Shown: positions 41,896 to 51,312 of the stretch, piece by piece
Numbering within the stretch: position 1 is the stretch's first letter
Layout: each line of letters begins with the position of its first letter
From: Blautia sp. AF19-10LB
GTDB taxonomy: Bacteria > Bacillota > Clostridia > Lachnospirales > Lachnospiraceae
Assembly (NCBI RefSeq): GCF_003461245.1
Contig: NZ_QTWS01000010.1
Location: 36,944-100,943 of the forward strand
Direction: 5' to 3'
Length of the DNA stretch: 64,000 bases
Made by a program: the position numbers and the translations under genes
Notes under the pieces: model-generated
The model's input: the letters and a program-made list of their open reading frames with translations, nothing else
Told to the model about the DNA's origin: nothing
Databases searched by the model: none

Positions 41896-44451
41896 ATGGA
41901 ACAATACAACGTCACCGGTATGAGCTGCGCTGCCTGCAGCACCCGTGTGGAGAAGGCTGTATCCAAAGTGCCGGGAGTCACATCCTGCTCTGTCAGCCTT
42001 CTGACAAACTCCATGGGTGTGGAAGGAACGGCTTCCGCCCATGATATTATCAATGCCGTAGAACAGGCAGGTTACGGCGCATCCCTCAAGGGAGCCAATA
42101 AGGAACAGGTTTCCATATCTGAAGCCGAAGAAGCCCTCGAGGATCACGAGACACCGATCCTCAAGCGTCGTCTGATCGCTTCCGTCGGATTTTTGCTCGT
42201 GCTGATGTACTTCTCCATGGGACATATGATGTGGGGCTGGCCACTGCCTGCATGGTTTAATGACAACCATATCGCAATGGGTCTTGTGCAGCTTTTGCTT
42301 GCCGGAATCATCATGGTCATCAACCAGAAATTTTTCATCAGCGGATTCAAGAGCCTGTGGCATCGTGCCCCGAACATGGATACACTCGTTGCCCTCGGTT
42401 CCATGGCATCTTTTGTATGGAGTGTCTACGCACTCTTCGCCATGACAAGAGCTCAGGTCGACGGCGATTCTGCCGCTGTCATGAACTACATGATGGATTT
42501 TTACTTCGAATCCGCGGCAATGATCCTGACTCTGATCACTGTTGGCAAAATGCTTGAAGCCCGTTCCAAGGGAAAAACCACTGACGCTCTCAAGAGCCTC
42601 ATGAAACTCGCGCCAAAGACCGCTGTCGTTCTCCGCGACGGTCAGGAAACTACCGTTCCGATCGAGCAGGTCCACAAGGGAGACATCTTTGTGGTCCGCC
42701 CAGGAGAAAACATCCCGGTTGACGGTGTGATCGTCGAGGGAACCAGTGCTGTCAATGAATCTGCCCTTACAGGCGAAAGTATCCCGGTCGACAAGGCCGC
42801 CGGAGATCTTGTCTCTGCCGCTACTGTCAACCAGTCTGGATTTATCAAATGCGAAGCAACCCGCGTCGGCGAGGATACCACCCTCTCCCAGATCATCAAA
42901 ATGGTGAGTGACGCAGCAGCTACCAAGGCTCCGATCGCCAAGATCGCAGACCGTGTTTCCGGTGTCTTTGTGCCGGCAGTCATCACGATCGCGATTCTCA
43001 CCACACTTGTCTGGCTTCTGACCGGACATGAATTCGGCTATGCACTTGCCCGCGGAATTTCCGTTCTCGTTATCAGTTGTCCATGCGCGCTCGGACTTGC
43101 CACTCCGGTAGCGATCATGGTCGGCAACGGAATGGGTGCCAAGAACGGTATCCTGTTCAAAACCGCTGTTTCTCTTGAAGAAGCAGGCAAAGTCCAGATC
43201 GTTGCCCTGGACAAAACCGGTACGATCACCAGTGGTCAGCCGGAAGTGACAGATCTGCTCCCGGCAGATGGGATTTCTGAACAGGAACTCCTCACCATGG
43301 CATTTGCCCTGGAAAAAAAGAGCGAGCATCCTCTTGCCAAAGCGATCCTTGGCCACGCCGAAAGCCTTCATCTCACAGCACCGGAAGTCACCGATTTCCA
43401 CGCTCTTCCGGGAAATGGACTTTCTGCTGTGCTTGATAATGAAACTCTGATCGGTGGAAGCATGAAATTTATCAGCAGCCAGGTAAGCGTTCCTGCCGCA
43501 CTCTCCCAGAAGGCAGAAAAGCTTGCAGAAGAAGGAAAAACTCCCCTCCTTTTTGCCCGCAATGGCAAGCTGGCCGGCATCATCGCTGTCGCTGACGTCA
43601 TCAAAGAAGACAGCCCGCAGGCAGTCAAAGAACTCCAGAATATGGGAATCCGTGTTGTCATGCTGACCGGTGACAATGAGCGTACCGCAAGAGCGATCGG
43701 TGCCCAGGCAGGCGTGGACGATGTCATCGCAGGCGTTCTCCCTGACGGCAAGGAAAGCGTGATCCGTTCCCTCAAAGAACAGGGCAAAGTTGCCATGGTC
43801 GGCGACGGTATCAACGATGCTCCTGCCCTCACACGCGCAGATATCGGAATCGCGATCGGTGCCGGAACAGACATTGCGATCGACGCAGCTGATGTCGTTC
43901 TGATGAAGAGCCGTTTAAGCGATGTTCCTGCCGCTGTCCGTCTCAGCCGTGCCACATTGAAAAATATCCACGAAAATCTTTTCTGGGCATTTTTCTACAA
44001 TGTGATCGGCATTCCGCTGGCTGCTGGTGTATGGATCCCGATCTTCGGATGGACACTGAATCCGATGTTCGGTGCCGCCGCAATGAGCCTTTCCAGCTTC
44101 TGCGTTGTCACCAACGCCCTGCGTTTGAACCTGTTTAAGATCCACGACACAAAAAAGGACAAAAAAATCAAACAAGCTACTTCCATTGAGGTAAAAAATG
44201 ATTATAATATAAAAGAAAAGGAGCAAAAAACTATGGTAAAAGTTACAGTTAATGTTGAGGGAATGATGTGCGGACACTGCGAAGCACACGTAAATGAAGC
44301 AATTAAGAAAGCATTCGGTGTAGAGGAGGTCGTATCTTCTCACGAAAGCAACACAACCGTTTTTACAGCACCGGAGAAGGTTGATGAGGACAAGATCCGC
44401 CAGACGATCAAAGATGCCGGATACGAAGTAACCGGAATTACACAGGAATAA
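41896..44451 (+). CDS. copA: Copper-exporting P-type ATPase with fused CopZ-like C-terminus
   Basis: 851 residues. N-terminal HMA domain ([12 protein letters not shown]), eight membrane helices, the Cu(I) site CPC at 395-397 ([11 protein letters not shown]), phosphorylated D439 in [19 protein letters not shown] and [11 protein letters not shown] CopA would end near [16 protein letters not shown]. Here the frame continues through a lysine-rich linker into a full HMA domain ([13 protein letters not shown]). The pump removes Cu(I) from the cytoplasm. The linker DNA contains AAAAGGAG before an in-frame ATG, so the C-terminal domain can probably also be made alone (see 44233-44451). Confidence 0.95.
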   Translation: MEQYNVTGMSCAACSTRVEKAVSKVPGVTSCSVSLLTNSMGVEGTASAHDIINAVEQAGYGASLKGANKEQVSISEAEEALEDHETPILKRRLIASVGFLLVLMYFSMGHMMWGWPLPAWFNDNHIAMGLVQLLLAGIIMVINQKFFISGFKSLWHRAPNMDTLVALGSMASFVWSVYALFAMTRAQVDGDSAAVMNYMMDFYFESAAMILTLITVGKMLEARSKGKTTDALKSLMKLAPKTAVVLRDGQETTVPIEQVHKGDIFVVRPGENIPVDGVIVEGTSAVNESALTGESIPVDKAAGDLVSAATVNQSGFIKCEATRVGEDTTLSQIIKMVSDAAATKAPIAKIADRVSGVFVPAVITIAILTTLVWLLTGHEFGYALARGISVLVISCPCALGLATPVAIMVGNGMGAKNGILFKTAVSLEEAGKVQIVALDKTGTITSGQPEVTDLLPADGISEQELLTMAFALEKKSEHPLAKAILGHAESLHLTAPEVTDFHALPGNGLSAVLDNETLIGGSMKFISSQVSVPAALSQKAEKLAEEGKTPLLFARNGKLAGIIAVADVIKEDSPQAVKELQNMGIRVVMLTGDNERTARAIGAQAGVDDVIAGVLPDGKESVIRSLKEQGKVAMVGDGINDAPALTRADIGIAIGAGTDIAIDAADVVLMKSRLSDVPAAVRLSRATLKNIHENLFWAFFYNVIGIPLAAGVWIPIFGWTLNPMFGAAAMSLSSFCVVTNALRLNLFKIHDTKKDKKIKQATSIEVKNDYNIKEKEQKTMVKVTVNVEGMMCGHCEAHVNEAIKKAFGVEEVVSSHESNTTVFTAPEKVDEDKIRQTIKDAGYEVTGITQE
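44233..44451 (+). CDS. copZ: CopZ-like copper chaperone, internal start within copA frame
   Basis: 72 residues from the ATG at 44233: [20 protein letters not shown], a complete HMA fold with the Cys-x-x-Cys site. AAAAGGAG lies nine bases before the ATG, and TATAATATAAAAG lies before that, as expected for a separate gene following a stop codon. No stop separates it from copA, so both a CopA-CopZ fusion and free CopZ could be produced. Free CopZ carries Cu(I) to CopA and CsoR. Confidence 0.6.
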   Translation: MVKVTVNVEGMMCGHCEAHVNEAIKKAFGVEEVVSSHESNTTVFTAPEKVDEDKIRQTIKDAGYEVTGITQE

Positions 44452-44482
44452 AATCTTACAAATTTATAATCATCATATTTCA

Positions 44483-44523
44483 AACATCAGACGGTTCCGC
44501 ATACTATTTCGGAACCGTTTGTT
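44483..44523 (+). terminator. Terminator after copA-copZ
   Basis: ACGGTTCCG pairs with CGGAACCGT around CATACTATTT, then TTTGTTG. Confidence 0.8.
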
Positions 44524-44562
44524 GCATGTCATAAATTATTTTTTACTTTACGGGGGGAACTT

Positions 44563-45858
44563 ATGAACAACACACAGGACAAAAATAATCCAGAAGAGAC
44601 TAAAGATCTGGATTATTATCTCGGACACATCCGCTATGATATGACGAATCTTATCAAATGGCTGGTCCTCGCAGTACTGACCGGCCTGACCGTCGGCTTT
44701 ATCAGCAGCCTTTTTGCGAGGGCACTCAAATTTGTCACAAATTACCGGGCAGAAAACACATGGATCTTTTTCCTGCTGCCGGTATCCGGTCTGATGATCG
44801 TATTTCTTTATCAGAAATTTGGACGCGAGGATGGCGGTACGAATCAGGTACTCTCTACGATCCGCTCTCAGGATGATGTGCCTTTTCGCTCTGCTCCACT
44901 GATCTTTGTTTCTACGATCCTTACCCACCTTGTGGGTGGTTCTGCAGGTCGTGAAGGTGCTGCGATCCAGCTTGGCGGAAGCATTGGAAATCAGCTTGGA
45001 AGCTGGTTCCGGCTCGATAAAGAAGACCGTCATGTCATGGTCATGTGCGGCATGAGTGCTGCTTTTGCTGCTGTTTTTGGTACGCCGATGGCAGCTGCTG
45101 TATTCGCAATGGAGGTTATCAGCGTCGGCGTTATGTACTATGCAGCACTTGTTCCCTGCGTGATCTCATCCCTGATCGCATCGGAATTCGCTGCCGGTTT
45201 TGGCATCAATCCTGAGTCATTTCATGTTGTAAATATCCCTGAATTGTCCGTCATAACAGGCGGCAAAATGGTCATCATCGCAGTCGCATGTGCCGCAGTC
45301 AGCATCATTTTCTGCATGGTTCTTCAGGGTGTCAGCAGGCTTTATACCAGGTATCTTCCTAATCCATATGTCCGCATCGTGGCGGCAAGTGCAGTCATTA
45401 TTGTAATCACTCTTCTGCTTCATACGACTGATTACATGGGTGCCGGAAACAACCTTATTGAACTCGCGGTAGAGGAAGATCAGACTCGTCCACTGGACTT
45501 TTTGTGGAAGATAATCCTTACTGCCCTGACTATGCGTGCTGGTTTTCGCGGCGGCGAGATCGTCCCTTCTTTCTGCATCGGAGCCACCTTCGGATGCCTT
45601 ATGGGACAACTTCTCGGGCTTTCTCCATCCTTGTGTGCAGCCGCAGGCATGACGGCTCTTTTCTGCGGTGTTACCAACTGCCCGATCACCTCGATCCTGA
45701 TCGCATTCGAGCTGTTTGGATTCCGTGGAGTTTCCTATTATCTGATCGCTGTCTCCATCAGTTATGCCGTTTCCGGATACTATGGACTGTATAAAGATCA
45801 GACAATTGTATATTCTAAATACAAAGCCAAATACATCAATCGTCATACCAGGTTTTAA
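44563..45858 (+). CDS. ClC-family chloride channel or antiporter
   Basis: 431 residues, many membrane helices, with the ClC selectivity motifs GGSAGREGAAIQLGG (containing the gating glutamate) and, later, GGEIVPSFCIGATFG. No CBS domains follow, so it is the short bacterial form. It may be a Cl-/H+ exchanger or an anion channel; fluoride transport cannot be excluded, but no fluoride riboswitch precedes it. The coding end overlaps its own terminator stem. Confidence 0.88.
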   Translation: MNNTQDKNNPEETKDLDYYLGHIRYDMTNLIKWLVLAVLTGLTVGFISSLFARALKFVTNYRAENTWIFFLLPVSGLMIVFLYQKFGREDGGTNQVLSTIRSQDDVPFRSAPLIFVSTILTHLVGGSAGREGAAIQLGGSIGNQLGSWFRLDKEDRHVMVMCGMSAAFAAVFGTPMAAAVFAMEVISVGVMYYAALVPCVISSLIASEFAAGFGINPESFHVVNIPELSVITGGKMVIIAVACAAVSIIFCMVLQGVSRLYTRYLPNPYVRIVAASAVIIVITLLLHTTDYMGAGNNLIELAVEEDQTRPLDFLWKIILTALTMRAGFRGGEIVPSFCIGATFGCLMGQLLGLSPSLCAAAGMTALFCGVTNCPITSILIAFELFGFRGVSYYLIAVSISYAVSGYYGLYKDQTIVYSKYKAKYINRHTRF

Positions 45859-45880
45859 TCCCTGGTACGACGATTTTTAA
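45841..45880 (+). terminator. Terminator overlapping the end of the ClC gene
   Basis: CGTCATACCAGG pairs with CCTGGTACGACG (one mismatch) across the TAA stop codon, followed by ATTTTTAAT. Confidence 0.8.
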
Positions 45881-45947
45881 TGCATTTTTCTATAATTCAG
45901 AGGCAAAAATGTTATAAAATTAACGTTTTATTTTGCTAAATCTTTAC

Positions 45948-45975
45948 TTGTACATTAGAAATTATGTGTTAGAAT
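45948..45975 (+). promoter_or_regulatory. Pyruvate kinase promoter
   Basis: TTGTAC (45948-45953), 16-base spacer, TAGAAT (45970-45975), then a strong GTAGGAGG ribosome site before the ATG at 46017. No catabolite-response site is evident. Confidence 0.5.
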
Positions 45976-46016
45976 AAAGGTGTATTTTTTAGGTAAAGAA
46001 AAGTAGGAGGAAATTT

Positions 46017-47441
46017 ATGCGCAAAACAAAAATTATCTGTACCCTTGGTCCGTCTACTGATAAAGACGGTGTTCTGGAAGAACTTGTTAAAGAAGGTCTG
46101 AACGTAGCACGTTTCAACTTCTCTCATGGTTTACACGACGAACAGAAAGGCCGTATTGATAAATTAAAAGAAATTCGTACACGTCTTGGTAAACCGGTAG
46201 CTGCGCTTCTCGATACAAAAGGTCCTGAAATTCGTATCCGCGAATTTGAAAATGAAAAGGTTACTCTGAAGGAAGGTCAGGAATTCACCTTAACCGCAGA
46301 AGAGATCATGGGAAATGAGAAGATCGTTTCCGTTACCTATAAAGAATTATATAAGGATGTCAAACCTGGCAACAGCATTCTGATCGATGACGGTCTGATC
46401 GGACTTGAAGTCAAGAAGATCAAAGGTCAGGACATTGTCTGTAAAGTAGTAAACGGTGGTGTTCTCGGCAATAAGAAAGGTGTCAACCTTCCTGGTGTAG
46501 AAGTAAACATGCCATTCATCAGCCCTAAGGATCACGACGATATCCTGTTTGGTATCAAAGAAGGCTATGATTTCATTGCCGCTTCTTTCACCAGAACAGC
46601 AGCCGATGTCAAAGAAATCCGTGATATCCTTGAGAAAAACGGTGGACAGGACATCAAGATCATCGCCAAGATCGAGAACCAGCAGGGTGTTGACAACATC
46701 GACAGCATCATCGAAGCTGCTGACGGTATCATGATCGCCCGTGGTGACATGGGTGTTGAGATCCCGCTTGAGGATGTTCCGGTTATCCAGAAGGATATCA
46801 TTGCCAAAGTATACACTGCTGGAAAACAGGTTATCACAGCTACTCAGATGCTGGATTCCATGATCAAAAACCCGCGTCCGACACGTGCAGAGACCACAGA
46901 CGTTGCCAATGCGATCTATCAGGGAACAAGTGCGATCATGCTTTCCGGTGAAACTGCTGCAGGTAAATATCCTGTAGAAGCACTCAAGACTATGGTCAAA
47001 ATCGCAGTTCGTACAGAAGCTGACATTGACTTTAATCAGCAGTTCAGTTTCCGCACCAAGGAGCACGCTACAAACGTAACCACAGCAATCTCTCATGCTA
47101 CCTGCATGACAGCGATCGACCTGAATGCCAAAGCCATCATCGCAGTTACCCGTTCCGGCAATACTGCACGTATGGTTTCCAAATATCGTCCAGGATGCCC
47201 AATCATTGCATGCACTCCGGATGAACGCATCTGGCGTCAGCTGAATCTGGTTTGGGGTGTTACTCCACTCCTGACCAAAGAGGAATACAGCATGGAGATC
47301 CTTCTCCTTCACGCTACAGAGGCAGCCGAAGAAAACGGCTACGTCAAAGAAGGCGATGTTGTTGTTCTTACTGTCGGTGTTCCGCTTGGACGTTCCGGTA
47401 ATACCAACCTGCTTAAAGCAACCGTTGTTGGCGAATACTAA
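46017..47441 (+). CDS. pyk: Pyruvate kinase
   Basis: 474 residues. Makes pyruvate and ATP from phosphoenolpyruvate and ADP. Starts MRKTKIICTLGPSTD; active-site region IMIARGDMGVEIPLEDVPVI; ATQMLDSMIKNPRPTRAETT and DVANAIYQGTSAIMLSGETA. It lacks the extra C-terminal PEP-utiliser-like domain found in some Bacillus enzymes. Codon use and the strong ribosome site suggest high expression. Monocistronic between terminators. Confidence 0.97.
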   Translation: MRKTKIICTLGPSTDKDGVLEELVKEGLNVARFNFSHGLHDEQKGRIDKLKEIRTRLGKPVAALLDTKGPEIRIREFENEKVTLKEGQEFTLTAEEIMGNEKIVSVTYKELYKDVKPGNSILIDDGLIGLEVKKIKGQDIVCKVVNGGVLGNKKGVNLPGVEVNMPFISPKDHDDILFGIKEGYDFIAASFTRTAADVKEIRDILEKNGGQDIKIIAKIENQQGVDNIDSIIEAADGIMIARGDMGVEIPLEDVPVIQKDIIAKVYTAGKQVITATQMLDSMIKNPRPTRAETTDVANAIYQGTSAIMLSGETAAGKYPVEALKTMVKIAVRTEADIDFNQQFSFRTKEHATNVTTAISHATCMTAIDLNAKAIIAVTRSGNTARMVSKYRPGCPIIACTPDERIWRQLNLVWGVTPLLTKEEYSMEILLLHATEAAEENGYVKEGDVVVLTVGVPLGRSGNTNLLKATVVGEY

Positions 47442-47463
47442 GAATTGTATACCAAAAAAACCA

Positions 47464-47505
47464 AGGTCATTATCCTCGAAAATGAGGATAATGACCTGTT
47501 TTTTT
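47464..47505 (+). terminator. Terminator after pyk
   Basis: AGGTCATTATCCTC and GAGGATAATGACCT form a perfect 14-pair stem over GAAAAT, followed by GTTTTTTT. Confidence 0.9.
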
Positions 47506-47532
47506 ACTTATTCTGTGATTAATTTAACAATA

Positions 47533-48846
47533 TTATTTCTCATATACAGTGATCACGACAGGTGTCTGGGATTCATCGTCATACTGTTGGATCCAGTAGT
47601 ATTTCTCATCCTTCTTTGCCGTATCCTGGGATGTTTTTTCTTTCTTTAATTCTTTCAGTGCAGCCAGTTCTATGTACGGATTCTTCCCGTCTATTCTATG
47701 AAAAACAACTTCATTCATATCTATATCCGTGAAGTTTTTGTTCTTATCTCTGACTGTAAACTTCTGGATCTCCTGACTGATCTCGCAGCTTCCACCAGTG
47801 GAAGTGGTCATTGTGATCTTCTTTTTGGCTTCTGTGATCCTGATGATATTGACCAGTTTCTGATTTTCTGTGAGCGTCATTATCATTCCGTCATCTGTCT
47901 GTTTCAGATGGATTCCAAGTTCGGATGCCGGTTCCTTCGCAGTCAAAGTGATCCAGTTTACGCCCGGAACTTTGCTGTTGATGATCGCAATGGAATTCAG
48001 AGTTTTACTCTCACTGCTGAACGAAAATCCATGTTTTATCTCCTCAACAGAAGTAGAAATTGCAAGGTCTGTGATGTTTCCATCGGAGTCTTTTTTGACA
48101 TCCACAATGCCTTCTGAAACTGCTCTTCCTTCCACTTCTTCCGTGTCAGAAGGGTCTGTCGGATTCGTGATTTTGCGTGTGCTGACTGCCGTTTCCGGGT
48201 CATATTCTGCTACTACTTCTGAAGATGTCGCGTATGCAAAACTTGCATATTCTTCGTCGATATCTTCGTCTGGAAGTTCCTTTGTATCGCTGCCACCGAT
48301 ACCATCATTTTTCGTTTCATCTTTGGAATTTTCTTCAGATTTACTTTCATTCTTTGTATCAGAATCCACAGTGTTTTCCTTCTCCGGATCTTTCTCTTCG
48401 CCATCTTTATTTTCGTCTGTATCTTCCGGATCAGATGCTGCTTTCGCCGGAATAACTTCCTTCATCTGATAATCGCAACCATTCCTCTTGCACGCATAGA
48501 TGATAAAACCATCCTTATCGTCGGTGGCTTCCTGACGTGAGATTTCTTTCAGATCATGTTCCTTTGTTTTTGGTATGGACGCTGTTTCTGATATTCCACA
48601 CTCCTCACAGCTCCGTGTCTGCTGACCCTCAGTTACACAGTCTGCCGGGATCGTTACTGTCCATTCCGTCCATGAATGCTTCCCTGTCTCACAGCCATCC
48701 GCCACAGAAGATCTCGCTTCTGACTCCTCAGGATTTCCAGTGATACCTGGCTCTACTTCTGTTGACTTCGGTTCTGCATAAACGCTTCCGCTGACTGCCA
48801 TTGTCATCGCAACTGTCAATGCAAGTGCTGCTGCTTTTCTTTTCAT
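47533..48846 (-). CDS. Secreted protein with Cys-pair module and acidic linker
   Basis: 437 residues. Signal peptide MKRKAAALALTVAMTMAVSG ending SVYA. Residues ~50-135 have HSWTEWTVTIPADCVTEGQQ followed by TRSCEECG and YACKRNGC, the H-W…C…C-x-x-C pattern repeated in many clostridial surface proteins. Residues ~135-200 are a Glu/Asp/Lys-rich, probably disordered linker. The remaining ~230 residues look beta-rich without a recognised fold. No membrane anchor or sortase signal is visible. Probably an exported or wall-associated protein of unknown role. Confidence 0.75.
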   Translation of the reverse strand: MKRKAAALALTVAMTMAVSGSVYAEPKSTEVEPGITGNPEESEARSSVADGCETGKHSWTEWTVTIPADCVTEGQQTRSCEECGISETASIPKTKEHDLKEISRQEATDDKDGFIIYACKRNGCDYQMKEVIPAKAASDPEDTDENKDGEEKDPEKENTVDSDTKNESKSEENSKDETKNDGIGGSDTKELPDEDIDEEYASFAYATSSEVVAEYDPETAVSTRKITNPTDPSDTEEVEGRAVSEGIVDVKKDSDGNITDLAISTSVEEIKHGFSFSSESKTLNSIAIINSKVPGVNWITLTAKEPASELGIHLKQTDDGMIMTLTENQKLVNIIRITEAKKKITMTTSTGGSCEISQEIQKFTVRDKNKNFTDIDMNEVVFHRIDGKNPYIELAALKELKKEKTSQDTAKKDEKYYWIQQYDDESQTPVVITVYEK

Positions 48847-48912
48847 GTACTGCCCCTCCTCTGTCTGAAATACGTTCCATATGATGATTTTATCTTATCA
48901 TCAAATCCTTTT

Positions 48913-49671
48913 TTAGTTTTTCCCTGCCAGGTCTTTGATCACTTCTCCTGCGATGATCAGTCCGACTACGGACGGAACAAAGGCTGTGGAACCTGGAATA
49001 TCACGACGCTCTGTGCATTTATGTGCTGCGCCCGGAGGGCAGATGCAGTGTGTACGGCAGCTGATAGACATGTCCTCAATCGGGCGGATTGGCTTCTCCT
49101 GAGAGTATACCACTTTGAGCTTCTTAATTCCACGTTTTTTGAGTTCACGACGCATAACTTTTGCCAGAGGGCAGACGGATGTTTTGTAGATGTCTGCTAC
49201 CTGAAAAGCAGTCGGGTCGAGTTTGTTTCCGGCTCCCATACTGCTGATGATCGGAACGCCGGCTTCTTTGGCTTCCATGACGAGCTGGATCTTTGCAGTT
49301 ACGGTATCTACTGCATCTACAACATAATCATATTGGGAAAAGTCAAACTCATCCTTGGTTTCTGGAAGGTAGAAGCATTTGTGGACATTAACTTCTGCCT
49401 TTGGGTTGATGTCGAGGATGCGGTCTTTCATAACATCGACTTTGTATTTGCCGACAGTGCTTCTGGTGGCGATGATCTGACGGTTCAAGTTGGTGAGGCA
49501 GACTTTGTCATCATCGATCAGATCAAGTTTACCAACTCCACTTCGCACAAGTGCCTCTACGGTATAACCGCCGACTCCACCGATTCCAAAAACGGCAACT
49601 CTGGAGTCCGCCAGTTTCTCCATGGCTTCTTTACCAAATAACAGTTCTGTTCTGGAAAACTGATTTAACAT
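48913..49671 (-). CDS. tcdA: tRNA threonylcarbamoyladenosine dehydratase
   Basis: 252 residues of the ThiF/E1-like fold: VFGIGGVGGYTVEALVRSGV binds ATP, followed by LIDDDKVCLTNLNRQ. TcdA cyclises t6A at position 37 of tRNAs to ct6A. A loop with SISCRTHCICPPGAAHKC adds cysteines that may bind a metal or cluster. The ATG directly follows the TAA of larE with no gap; its ribosome site AAGGAGAT lies inside the last larE codons. Confidence 0.9.
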   Translation of the reverse strand: MLNQFSRTELLFGKEAMEKLADSRVAVFGIGGVGGYTVEALVRSGVGKLDLIDDDKVCLTNLNRQIIATRSTVGKYKVDVMKDRILDINPKAEVNVHKCFYLPETKDEFDFSQYDYVVDAVDTVTAKIQLVMEAKEAGVPIISSMGAGNKLDPTAFQVADIYKTSVCPLAKVMRRELKKRGIKKLKVVYSQEKPIRPIEDMSISCRTHCICPPGAAHKCTERRDIPGSTAFVPSVVGLIIAGEVIKDLAGKN

Positions 49672-50499
49672 TTATATCTCCTTTTCTTTTTCATCCAGTG
49701 TTTCATTCATACTTCCGGTACGGTAGCCCAGAAGATCGAGAGTTACATAGTCAAAACCATACTCTTTGAGCTGGTTTGCAATTTTTGTTCTGTTGCCTTC
49801 CTCGACAATTTTGGTGATCTCGTCTGGAAGGACTTCGATTCTGGCGATGTTTCCGTGGATGCGGACGCGCACCTGATGGAATCCCATGTCCAGAAGAAGC
49901 TGCTCTGCCTTGTCTACCATGCCGAGTTTTTTCTCACTGATGGTCTCACCGTAGACAAAACGTGAGGAAAGACAGGCAAAGGACTGTTTGTCCCAGGTCG
50001 GAAGTCCCATTTCTTTGGAAAGTTCGCGGATTTCTTCTTTATAAAGTTCTGCCTGACGAAGCGGGCTGCTGACGCCAAGTTCCTTGACCGCGATCAGACC
50101 TGGACGGTAGTCGCCATTGTCGTCCATATTGGAACCCTCAGCAACTGCATTCATGCCATTTTCACGGGCAATCTCCCAGATTTTCTCAAAGAGTTCATGC
50201 TTGCAGAGATAGCAGCGGTTCTTCGGATTCTGGCGGAAACCGTCGATATCCAGCTCCTCAGATTTACAGACGATATGACGCACGCCGTTTTTCTCACAGA
50301 ACTCTTTCGCTTCCTTCAGTTCTCTCTCCGGGAAAGAACAGGAACTTGCGGTAACTGCGATCACATTCTCTCCTCCAAGAGCTTCCAGCGCTGCTTTCAG
50401 CAGGAAAGTAGAATCCACACCGCTTGAAAAAGCAACTGCAACACTTCCCATTGCTTTCAGATTCTGCTGTAATACTTTATATTTATCATGGATATTCAT
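49672..50499 (-). CDS. larE: Nickel-pincer cofactor sulfur transferase
   Basis: 275 residues of the PP-loop ATPase fold: FSSGVDSTFLLKAAL near the N-terminus. LarE adds sulfur to the pyridinium precursor of the nickel-pincer nucleotide used by lactate racemase-type enzymes. C176 in FACLSSR is in the position of the sacrificial cysteine. C96 and C99 (NRCYLCKH) make a three-cysteine set like LarE proteins that hold a [4Fe-4S] cluster and work catalytically. larA, larB and larC are not in the window. Operon with tcdA. Confidence 0.88.
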   Translation of the reverse strand: MNIHDKYKVLQQNLKAMGSVAVAFSSGVDSTFLLKAALEALGGENVIAVTASSCSFPERELKEAKEFCEKNGVRHIVCKSEELDIDGFRQNPKNRCYLCKHELFEKIWEIARENGMNAVAEGSNMDDNGDYRPGLIAVKELGVSSPLRQAELYKEEIRELSKEMGLPTWDKQSFACLSSRFVYGETISEKKLGMVDKAEQLLLDMGFHQVRVRIHGNIARIEVLPDEITKIVEEGNRTKIANQLKEYGFDYVTLDLLGYRTGSMNETLDEKEKEI

Positions 50500-50519
50500 T
50501 GCTAAACGCTCCTTTTAAC

Positions 50520-50565
50520 CTAGTATACTAGTGTGTATTATAGCATACTGCATTCCGCACTACAA
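50520..50565 (-). promoter_or_regulatory. larE-tcdA promoter with palindrome
   Basis: Minus strand: TTGTAG (50560-50565), 17-base spacer, TATAAT (50537-50542). Just downstream, at the start of the transcript, CTAGTATACTAG (50520-50531) is a perfect 12-base palindrome that could be an operator. Confidence 0.6.
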
Positions 50566-50573
50566 CATAAAAA

Positions 50574-50613
50574 CAGGCAGGAATTTTGCGCTGTTATGCG
50601 AATTTCCTGCCTG
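50574..50613 (-). terminator. Terminator after the 50631-51173 phosphatase
   Basis: CAGGCAGGAA pairs with TTCCTGCCTG, with AT-rich closing pairs inside; on the minus strand it is followed by TTTTTATG. Confidence 0.85.
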
Positions 50614-50630
50614 TATTTTTGTTTCATTTA

Positions 50631-51173
50631 TCACTCAAAATCAAATCTTCTGACTTCGCAGTTTTTCACTCCGAATGTCGCGTATTCTTCGTTTGTCATC
50701 TCGTAGAAATAGGACTGGATCACCCTGGAAATCCCGTTGTGTGCCACGAGGATATAGGTTTTGTGATCGGATTCTTCTTTGATCTCGTCGAGGAGATTGT
50801 AGATCCTCTGTGCCAGATGCAGCATGGATTCTCCACCGTCGTATCTGGTAATGAACTGCTGCTTTGCTTTCTGGAATTCCTCTCCGTTGCGGGCAGTGGA
50901 TTCGTATTTTCCGAAATTCTGCTCGATCAGTCTCGGCTCTACACGCGCCGGGATTCCGGTGATCTCAGAAATATGTTTTGCTGTATCTGCTGCACGCATC
51001 AACGGAGAATAAAGGATCTCATCTGCCTGGATCCCCTGTCGCAGAATCTCATGTCCTGTCTCGATCGCCTGCTGATGTCCCTTCTCTGTCAGCGCGATAT
51101 CTGTCGCTCCGCAGATCTTATTCTCTACATTCCAGACTGTCTGTCCATGTCTCACAAAATAAAAATGTCCCAT
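50631..51173 (-). CDS. Histidine phosphatase family protein
   Basis: 180 residues with the phospho-histidine motif FVRHGQTVWNVENKICG at the start, ALTEKGHQQA, and VAHNGISRV near 145, the second catalytic histidine. This is the phosphoglycerate-mutase-like fold, but small size and wording suit a broad phosphatase (GpmB/CobC-like) better than glycolytic mutase. No cobalamin genes are near. Monocistronic with its own terminator. Confidence 0.9.
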   Translation of the reverse strand: MGHFYFVRHGQTVWNVENKICGATDIALTEKGHQQAIETGHEILRQGIQADEILYSPLMRAADTAKHISEITGIPARVEPRLIEQNFGKYESTARNGEEFQKAKQQFITRYDGGESMLHLAQRIYNLLDEIKEESDHKTYILVAHNGISRVIQSYFYEMTNEEYATFGVKNCEVRRFDFE

Positions 51174-51312
51174 TGTATTTCAACTCCTGCTCTTTCGTTT
51201 TTCTTTATCTTACCATCTTTATCCTGTAAATGGGTATCTCTATTTTGTTATAATGTTATAGGAAATTTCTATCGCCCTGCCATCCATCCCATTCACAATG
51301 ACTCTGATGATT

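Noticed and set aside
41860..43401. 513-codon open frame on the minus strand opposite copA
   Set aside because: Antisense to a clear copper ATPase with all motifs; composition is unlike a real protein.
44521..44562. Fluoride riboswitch before the ClC gene
   Set aside because: The gap is too short and lacks the conserved pseudoknot sequence.
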